From: Acetomicrobium sp. S15 = DSM 107314
Lineage (GTDB): Bacteria > Synergistota > Synergistia > Synergistales > Thermosynergistaceae
DNA length: 59,960 nt
Reading direction: 5' to 3'
Assembly (NCBI RefSeq): GCF_016125955.1
Contig: NZ_JADEVE010000127.1
Location: 1-59,960 of the forward strand
Position numbers and translations under genes: made by a program. Below, in pieces: positions 55,372-59,960 of the stretch. Numbering within the stretch: position 1 is the first letter of the stretch; every line of letters begins with the position of its first letter. The notes below the pieces were generated by a model. It did not search any database, was not told the DNA's origin, and saw nothing but the letters and a program-made list of their open reading frames with translations.

Positions 55372-57198
55372 ATGTGTGGGATTGTAGGCTACGTAGGCCA
55401 TCGAAAGGCCTGCAGTGTGCTTTTAGATGGGCTTAAGCGACTTGAGTATAGGGGATACGATTCGGCTGGTCTGGCGGTTCGCGATGGCGAAGGGATTAAA
55501 GTCATAAAGGAAGTGGGCAAGGTTTCGGATCTCGAGCGCATCCTTGTTGGGCTCGACCTTGAGGGCCGTCAGGGGATCGGACATACGCGTTGGGCTACCC
55601 ATGGCGGCGTATCTGCGGTCAATGCGCATCCCCATGTGGACGGAATGGGGCGATTTGTCCTTGCGCATAATGGCATAGTAGAGAACTACCATGAGTTGAA
55701 AGAGGCCCTTTTGGCCGATGGTATCTCGTTTAGCTCTGAGACCGATACAGAAGTGATAGTTCAACTGCTGTCCAAGCTCTACGACGGAGATATCCTCAGA
55801 GCACTTACGGCTTTGCAGGCACGCCTTGAGGGATCTTATGCCCTTGCCATCATCGACAGGGATGATTTTAACCACATTTACTGCCTCCGCAATGGTCCGC
55901 CCCTGGTTTTAGGCTTGGGAGAAGGAGAATCGTTCTGTGCTTCCGACATCCCGGCGATCCTTCCTTATACGCGGCGCGTTATTTACATGGACGACGGCGA
56001 GATCGCGGAGCTTTCTCCCCAAGGAATCGCTCTGTGGGATAAATCAGGATCGTCCTTGCAAAAGAAGACGTTTTTCGTGGATTGGGACGTGTCTATGGCT
56101 GAAAAGGGCGGTTACCCTCACTTCATGCTCAAAGAGATCCACGAACAGGGAGGAGTATGCCGCTCCACGTTGAAAGACAGGCTTATAGGCGGTAGAGTGG
56201 ACCTTTCTAATGAGATCTCTCTGGACGAGAAAGTTGTGAGCCGCTTCGAGGGGGTTCATCTCGTAGCTTGTGGCACCTCCTACTATGCGGCTCTCGTGGC
56301 CGAAAGAGTTTTTGAGCGTTGGACCGATCTGGATTTGAAGGTAGATATCGCTTCAGAGTACCGCTATCGTCAGGGCAAGATCGGGCCTGACACGCTCGTC
56401 ATCTTTGTCTCCCAGTCCGGCGAAACGGCCGATACCATAGCCGCCGAAAGGAAAGCGCGGGAGATGGGGGCTTATTGTCTGGCCGTTACCAATGTGCGTG
56501 GCTCGACTTTGGCCCGCGATTGTGACGACGTCCTTCTCCTCAAAGCCGGTCCTGAGATAGGCGTTGCTGCGACGAAGACGTTTATGGGGCAAATCACAGC
56601 CTTATATCTGTTGGCTATCTACATCGGGCGATTGAGGGGAACTCTCCATGTCGAACAGGAGATGGAGCTGATAGACGAGCTCATTCAACTTCCCTATAAA
56701 ATCGAAACTGTCCTCGACAGGGAGCCTGTTGTAGAGGAGTTGGCCTCCAGATTTGCCGATAGCAATAATTTCCTCTTCTTAGGAAGGGGGATATCGTACC
56801 CAATAGCCATGGAAGGTGCTCTCAAACTCAAAGAGATATCCTACGTTCATGCAGAGGCATATGCGGCAGGCGAGATGAAACATGGCCCCATAGCGCTTCT
56901 TGAGCCCAAGGTGCCTGTGGTTGTGATTGCGCCCAGGGACAGCCTCTATGAAAAAACGCTCTCCAACATTCAGGAGGCCAAAGCAAGACATGCACCCATC
57001 ATAGCCGTCGGTTTTGACGATGATGAACGGCTGGCGCAGGAGGCAAACTACGTACTTTCCGTTCCGTATACCATTGAGGAGTTTTCTCCCTTTGTGACAG
57101 TGGTTCCTCTTCAACTTTTTGCCTATCATATGGCAAAGAAGCGAGGTTGTGAAATTGACACCCCTCGCAACCTGGCAAAAAGTGTGACAGTAGAATAA
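55372..57198 (+). CDS. glmS: Glutamine-fructose-6-phosphate aminotransferase (isomerising)
   Basis: 608 residues. The N-terminal nucleophile is Cys2 (MCGIVGYVGHRKA), with GHTRWATHGG and the glutaminase domain to about residue 240. Two SIS sugar-isomerase domains follow (CGTSYYAAL, SQSGETADTI, AYAAGEMKHGPIAL), ending in PRNLAKSVTVE, the standard tail. It makes glucosamine-6-phosphate from fructose-6-phosphate and glutamine, the first step towards UDP-GlcNAc. It is controlled by the ribozyme directly upstream. Confidence 0.96.
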   Translation: MCGIVGYVGHRKACSVLLDGLKRLEYRGYDSAGLAVRDGEGIKVIKEVGKVSDLERILVGLDLEGRQGIGHTRWATHGGVSAVNAHPHVDGMGRFVLAHNGIVENYHELKEALLADGISFSSETDTEVIVQLLSKLYDGDILRALTALQARLEGSYALAIIDRDDFNHIYCLRNGPPLVLGLGEGESFCASDIPAILPYTRRVIYMDDGEIAELSPQGIALWDKSGSSLQKKTFFVDWDVSMAEKGGYPHFMLKEIHEQGGVCRSTLKDRLIGGRVDLSNEISLDEKVVSRFEGVHLVACGTSYYAALVAERVFERWTDLDLKVDIASEYRYRQGKIGPDTLVIFVSQSGETADTIAAERKAREMGAYCLAVTNVRGSTLARDCDDVLLLKAGPEIGVAATKTFMGQITALYLLAIYIGRLRGTLHVEQEMELIDELIQLPYKIETVLDREPVVEELASRFADSNNFLFLGRGISYPIAMEGALKLKEISYVHAEAYAAGEMKHGPIALLEPKVPVVVIAPRDSLYEKTLSNIQEAKARHAPIIAVGFDDDERLAQEANYVLSVPYTIEEFSPFVTVVPLQLFAYHMAKKRGCEIDTPRNLAKSVTVE

Positions 57199-57207
57199 AA
57201 AAGGCAG

Positions 57208-57450
57208 CTATCTTGTCCTCCTAAAAAGGCGATGAGCTATAACTAAAAACAAAGCCAATGGCAACAATGGCGCTGCTGCAACCCACAAGGGCGCCATTGT
57301 TGCCGTAATTATGATGACCGATAAGAGCATAGACACCAATAAGAACCAGAAAGCGCACTTTATGATGCGGGTGCTTCGCCGAGCACTCCATAGGCTCAAG
57401 AACACAGCCAAAGCAGCGAGAATTACAGGAATAAACAGGACAAACGTCAA
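57208..57450 (-). CDS. Small membrane protein, function unknown
   Basis: An 80-residue protein with three hydrophobic segments (VLFIPVILAALAVFLSLW, CAFWFLLVSMLLSVIIITAT, LWVAAAPLLPLALFLVIAHR) and basic residues between them and at the C-terminus (RRTR). I recognise no family. It starts at TTG 57450, 10 nt after the perR-like gene, with no clear ribosome binding site, and may be cotranscribed with it. It converges on glmS. Confidence 0.5.
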   Translation of the reverse strand: MTFVLFIPVILAALAVFLSLWSARRSTRIIKCAFWFLLVSMLLSVIIITATMAPLWVAAAPLLPLALFLVIAHRLFRRTR

Positions 57451-57460
57451 AGGCCTTTTT

Positions 57461-57886
57461 TTATTGGGTCAAATGCTTTAAACATTCGGGGCAAGTGCCA
57501 TAAAGATAGATCTGGATTTGATCTACTTGGAAGTTTGCGCATTGTAATATATCTCCCACCGTTCGTTCGCTGAGGGGAATGTCATGTATCCTGCCGCAGT
57601 GAATACAGTGATAGTGAGCATGGGTCTCAGGATTTGGGTCGAAGTGAACGCGCTTGTTGTCAACGGTGAGGATCTGTATCAGTTCCGCTTGGGCCAAAAG
57701 TTGCGTCGTGCTGTATATGGTTGCAAAGGAGATGGTGGGAAACTCTCCTTTTAGCTCCTGATACACGCACTCTGCAGATGGATGGTCCTTCCTTCCTTGA
57801 AGGAAGCGAAGGATTGCCAGGCGTTGAGATGTAATCTTAGCCCCCTGCTTTTTTAAGGCGCTTACAGCCTCTTCCATAGTCCACAC
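57461..57886 (-). CDS. perR: Fur-family regulator, PerR type
   Basis: 141 residues. A winged-helix domain (KITSQRLAILRFLQG, ISFATIYSTTQLLAQAELIQ) is followed by a dimerisation/metal domain with HAHYHCIHCG and CPEC, the four-cysteine structural zinc site found in PerR and many Fur proteins. A near-perfect PerR box overlaps its promoter, which favours peroxide sensing with autoregulation. The start is uncertain: GTG 57886 has the best spacing to AAGGGGTGG, with GTG 57895 and ATG 57877 as options. Confidence 0.85.
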   Translation of the reverse strand: MWTMEEAVSALKKQGAKITSQRLAILRFLQGRKDHPSAECVYQELKGEFPTISFATIYSTTQLLAQAELIQILTVDNKRVHFDPNPETHAHYHCIHCGRIHDIPLSERTVGDILQCANFQVDQIQIYLYGTCPECLKHLTQ

Positions 57887-57915
57887 AGCAACCACCCCTT
57901 ACTTAGAAATCTGAC

Positions 57916-57930
57916 TTGTATTCATTATAA
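57916..57930 (-). promoter_or_regulatory. PerR box upstream of perR
   Basis: TTGTATTCATTATAA (plus-strand reading) matches the PerR consensus TTATAATNATTATAA at 12 of 14 defined positions. It overlaps the -10 region of the perR promoter, which suits negative autoregulation. Confidence 0.6.
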
Positions 57931-57951
57931 GCATTTATCCAACTGTGACAA
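57924..57951 (-). promoter_or_regulatory. Sigma-70-type promoter of perR
   Basis: On the minus strand TTGTCA (57951-57946), a 16-nt spacer and a perfect TATAAT (57929-57924). It is about 38 nt from the proposed GTG start. Confidence 0.6.
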
Positions 57952-58133
57952 CAGGAGGTGGTTTTGGATTGCCCCAATCGCTTGTCTTCGCCGTTAGGGC
58001 TACATGCGACGCCAATCCTTCGCACTATGTAGCTTGGCTAAAACATTTTACTTTATATTTAAAACACACATTTGAATCTAAGCCATCTCGAGATAGATTT
58101 ATAGTAAACTAAAAATAGTGTTGTCTGTAGTTT
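57952..58133. other. Intergenic stretch, mostly AT-rich
   Basis: No secure gene. A 22-codon frame from TTG 57964 to TAG 58032 has a strong AGGAGGTG before it but no recognisable product. A nested dyad, AATCT (58075-58079)/AGATT (58095-58099) around the 10-bp palindrome ATCTCGAGAT (58085-58094), might be a weak terminator for yvyF or a protein site. Confidence 0.4.
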
Positions 58134-58523
58134 TTAATCTTTATCTTTTTTTGTCTTATCTTTAGTGCGGCCATATCGCTCATAGCTGTAAGAACTGTAT
58201 TTGCGGCTTTGTCCTTGCAGTGCCGAAAGTTCCTTTTCAAAAGCTTTTAGAAGATGACGCTTCTTATCTATTTCTTCGTTTATAGGCTCGGTTGAGATGT
58301 CGCGCTCTATCCATCCGAGTTCTATTAGGGCTCTCACATCCGCTAAATCTTCATCGATGACTTCGGCGAGCTCCTTTGCGTTCAGTCTCTCGTGCGGATG
58401 ATCTCTCAGATAATCCAGTGCTTTTTTGTATACATTATCAAGTCTCTTTAGGCAGGCGGGACATATTGTGGGTCCTGCCGTGATAAAGGGCTTACCGCAC
58501 AATTTGCATTCTGCCATCCCCAC
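58134..58523 (-). CDS. YvyF-like flagellar operon protein
   Basis: 129 residues. Two CxxC pairs (CKLC and CPAC) form a zinc ribbon at the N-terminus, followed by a winged-helix-like region (ELAEVIDEDLADVRALIELG) and a charged tail (RYGRTKDKTKKDKD). This resembles YvyF, a protein encoded with flgM and flgK in Bacillus. It is not next to other flagellar genes here. GTG 58523 is 6 nt after AGGGGGTG; ATG 58517 and an upstream frame from 58553 are alternatives. Confidence 0.7.
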   Translation of the reverse strand: MGMAECKLCGKPFITAGPTICPACLKRLDNVYKKALDYLRDHPHERLNAKELAEVIDEDLADVRALIELGWIERDISTEPINEEIDKKRHLLKAFEKELSALQGQSRKYSSYSYERYGRTKDKTKKDKD

Positions 58524-58682
58524 CTCGTTCACCCCCTGGTCGCACTCTTTCAAAATGGATTATAGCACGCTTTCATCTGCCCGATTTCACTAGCAATTCT
58601 ATACCCGAAACGGATTTGCTGCCTCGATCTTGCTCTCTTTGCCCTATGTACATGCCATTCAAAGATCATCGTAGATTTTGAC

Positions 58683-58725
58683 GAGTCAACCTGAGCTTGA
58701 CTCCCAAACATGCAGGCTATATATT
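58683..58725 (+). promoter_or_regulatory. Promoter with overlapping inverted repeat before the alcohol dehydrogenase
   Basis: TTGACT (58697-58702), 17-nt spacer, TATATT (58720-58725). The -35 box is part of the perfect inverted repeat GAGTCAA (58683-58689)/TTGACTC (58697-58703) with a 7-nt centre, a plausible regulator site. Confidence 0.5.
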
Positions 58726-58792
58726 TGTCCTGTATCTCGATATCCTGAAACCTGAACGCGACAGCCAAAAATCCATAAGGAGATGGTTAATC

Positions 58793-59960
58793 ATGATACA
58801 AGACTTCATGTGGGGAGCGATGCGCATCTCTTCTTTCTGCGCTCCTTCGAGGATAGTCTTTGGCCCCGGTGCAGTGCGCCAGAACCTCGCTGCTGAAGTA
58901 GCGTCCATAGGCGCAAAGAGAGTCCTCATCGTTGCAGATCCCAACCTCGTAAAAGCCGGCATGACGGAAAGCTTAAACGAGGCCTTAAAAGGCGTGGTAG
59001 AAGAGCTTTTGACTTTCAGCGAAGTCCTCCCGGAACCTCCCGTAGACATTCCCCTAAAAATAGCCGACCTCGTAAAGGAAAAAGGAATTGACTTAATCAT
59101 AGGCTTTGGCGGTGGATCTTCTTTAGATTGTGCAAAAGGAGGCGCGATACTGGCCACGAACGGCGGTCACCCGAGGGATTACTTCGGCGTGAACAAGGTT
59201 AAAAAACCCGGCATCCCTACCATCCTAATACCTTCTACAGCAGGCACAGGCAGCGAAGTGACGGCCGTTGCAGTCTTCGATGACAGAGAGCAGGGCGCCA
59301 AGTTCGGCATCCAGAGCCCCTTCAACTACGCCAAGGTGGCCCTCGTAGACCCTGAAATGACGATGACATGTCCTCCAAAGGTTACGGCCTCGAGCGGAAT
59401 GGATGCACTTATTCATGCCGTTGAGGCATATACATCAAAAGATGCCTCTCCTTTAAGTGACCTCCTGGCCCTTCCTGCCATAGAGCTCATAGGGTGTTAC
59501 TTGGTGCGTGCCTACGCAGATGGCAAAAACACAGAAGCTCGTACGGCCATGTCTTTGGCAAGCCTTTTGGCAGGCCTTTCTTTCGCCCAGGCCGGTTGTG
59601 CTGCAGTGCACGCCTGTGCCTATCCCTTGGGTTCTACATACCATGTCCCCCACGGCTTGGCCAACTCGCTCATGTTCGTCCCCGTTACCAGGTTTAACTT
59701 AATAAGCAACTACGACCGCTACGGGAAGGTCGCTTCCCTCTTAGGAGAAAACGTACAAACGCTTTCATCAAAAGAGAAAGCCGAAAAGTGCGTGGACGCA
59801 ATTGTGAACCTCATGAAGTCTTTGGACATGCCCTTAAAGCTGCGAGATGTGGGAGTCAAAGAAGACACGCTCGAAAAGATGGGCAAAGACACAATGCTTC
59901 AGACCAGGCTTTTAGCCCATAACCCGAGGGAGGTGAAAGACGAAGACGCCATAAGGTTTT
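58793..59960 (+). CDS. Iron-containing alcohol dehydrogenase (3' end beyond window)
   Basis: 389 codons are present without a stop at the window end; family members are about 380-390 residues, so only a few are missing. Seen are IGFGGGSSLDCAK for NAD binding, PSTAGTGSEVTAVAVF, the metal-ligand histidine in MDALIHAVEAY, and YHVPHGLANSLMFVPV. It reduces aldehydes to alcohols, or the reverse, in fermentative metabolism; the substrate (ethanol, butanol or diol) is undetermined. ATG 58793 follows AAGGAGA. It has its own promoter and putative operator. Confidence 0.93.
   Translation, partial: MIQDFMWGAMRISSFCAPSRIVFGPGAVRQNLAAEVASIGAKRVLIVADPNLVKAGMTESLNEALKGVVEELLTFSEVLPEPPVDIPLKIADLVKEKGIDLIIGFGGGSSLDCAKGGAILATNGGHPRDYFGVNKVKKPGIPTILIPSTAGTGSEVTAVAVFDDREQGAKFGIQSPFNYAKVALVDPEMTMTCPPKVTASSGMDALIHAVEAYTSKDASPLSDLLALPAIELIGCYLVRAYADGKNTEARTAMSLASLLAGLSFAQAGCAAVHACAYPLGSTYHVPHGLANSLMFVPVTRFNLISNYDRYGKVASLLGENVQTLSSKEKAEKCVDAIVNLMKSLDMPLKLRDVGVKEDTLEKMGKDTMLQTRLLAHNPREVKDEDAIRF

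Noticed and set aside
58550-58768. 72-residue minus-strand frame upstream of yvyF
   Set aside because: It covers the promoter and inverted repeat of the alcohol dehydrogenase gene and resembles nothing known.

Overview
The window reads as chromosome of an anaerobic, probably thermophilic, diderm bacterium, most likely phylum Synergistota and close to Acetomicrobium/Anaerobaculum. The placement is inferred from the gene set, not from a search. Pointers are a complete nine-gene V/A-type ATPase operon, ferredoxin-type and molybdenum enzymes, FAD-dependent thymidylate synthase ThyX, peptide ABC uptake, flagellar chaperones, a PerR-type regulator and a V-type rather than F-type ATPase. Genes are packed tightly, many overlap by 4-11 nt, and GTG/TTG starts are common.

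Layout. 1-390: end of a translation operon (tuf, rpmG, tRNA-Trp) closed by a terminator. 391-987: decayed DNA with an ImmA/IrrE peptidase remnant. 988-5290: ferredoxin-type aldo/keto reductase (+), converging on a minus-strand group: a fused [2Fe-2S]/molybdopterin hydroxylase, a rhodanese whose frame runs through an in-frame UGA (probable selenocysteine), and a 47-residue Cys-rich protein. 5409-10914: five-gene dipeptide/oligopeptide ABC importer. 11011-16121: small exported protein, SSB-like OB-fold protein, copper P-type ATPase, oligoendopeptidase F. 16179-25066: V-ATPase operon (D-G/H-C-I-K-F-E-A-B) and a CopZ-like metallochaperone. 25127-28980: gyrA behind a strong hairpin, then psd and pssA.

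29037-32134 (minus strand) is a thiamin-precursor uptake operon thiZ-thiX-thiY-thiW behind a TPP riboswitch. Rightward from 32283 come a HutP-family RNA-binding protein, L31, thyX, prfA-prmC, a thioredoxin reductase fused to a cysteine-less thioredoxin domain, a PfkB sugar kinase, a CBS-pair protein, an LMW phosphatase, fliS, an FlgN-like chaperone, an M48 protease, dnaX-dnaE, TRAP (mtrB), pyk, a Nudix hydrolase, nfo and a PLP racemase. Then comes an envelope and second-messenger block: cdaA-cdaR-glmM-galU, a glmS ribozyme and glmS. The right end has a small membrane protein and perR with a PerR box over its promoter, yvyF, and an iron-type alcohol dehydrogenase cut by the window edge.

Common threads. 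RNA-level control is dense: TPP riboswitch, glmS ribozyme, HutP, TRAP and a putative bSECIS. The cda-glm block joins c-di-AMP synthesis to the hexosamine and UDP-sugar supply for the cell wall. The most unusual item is the probable selenocysteine rhodanese beside a molybdenum hydroxylase and a Cys-rich mini-protein, which may form a sulfur or selenium handling module.
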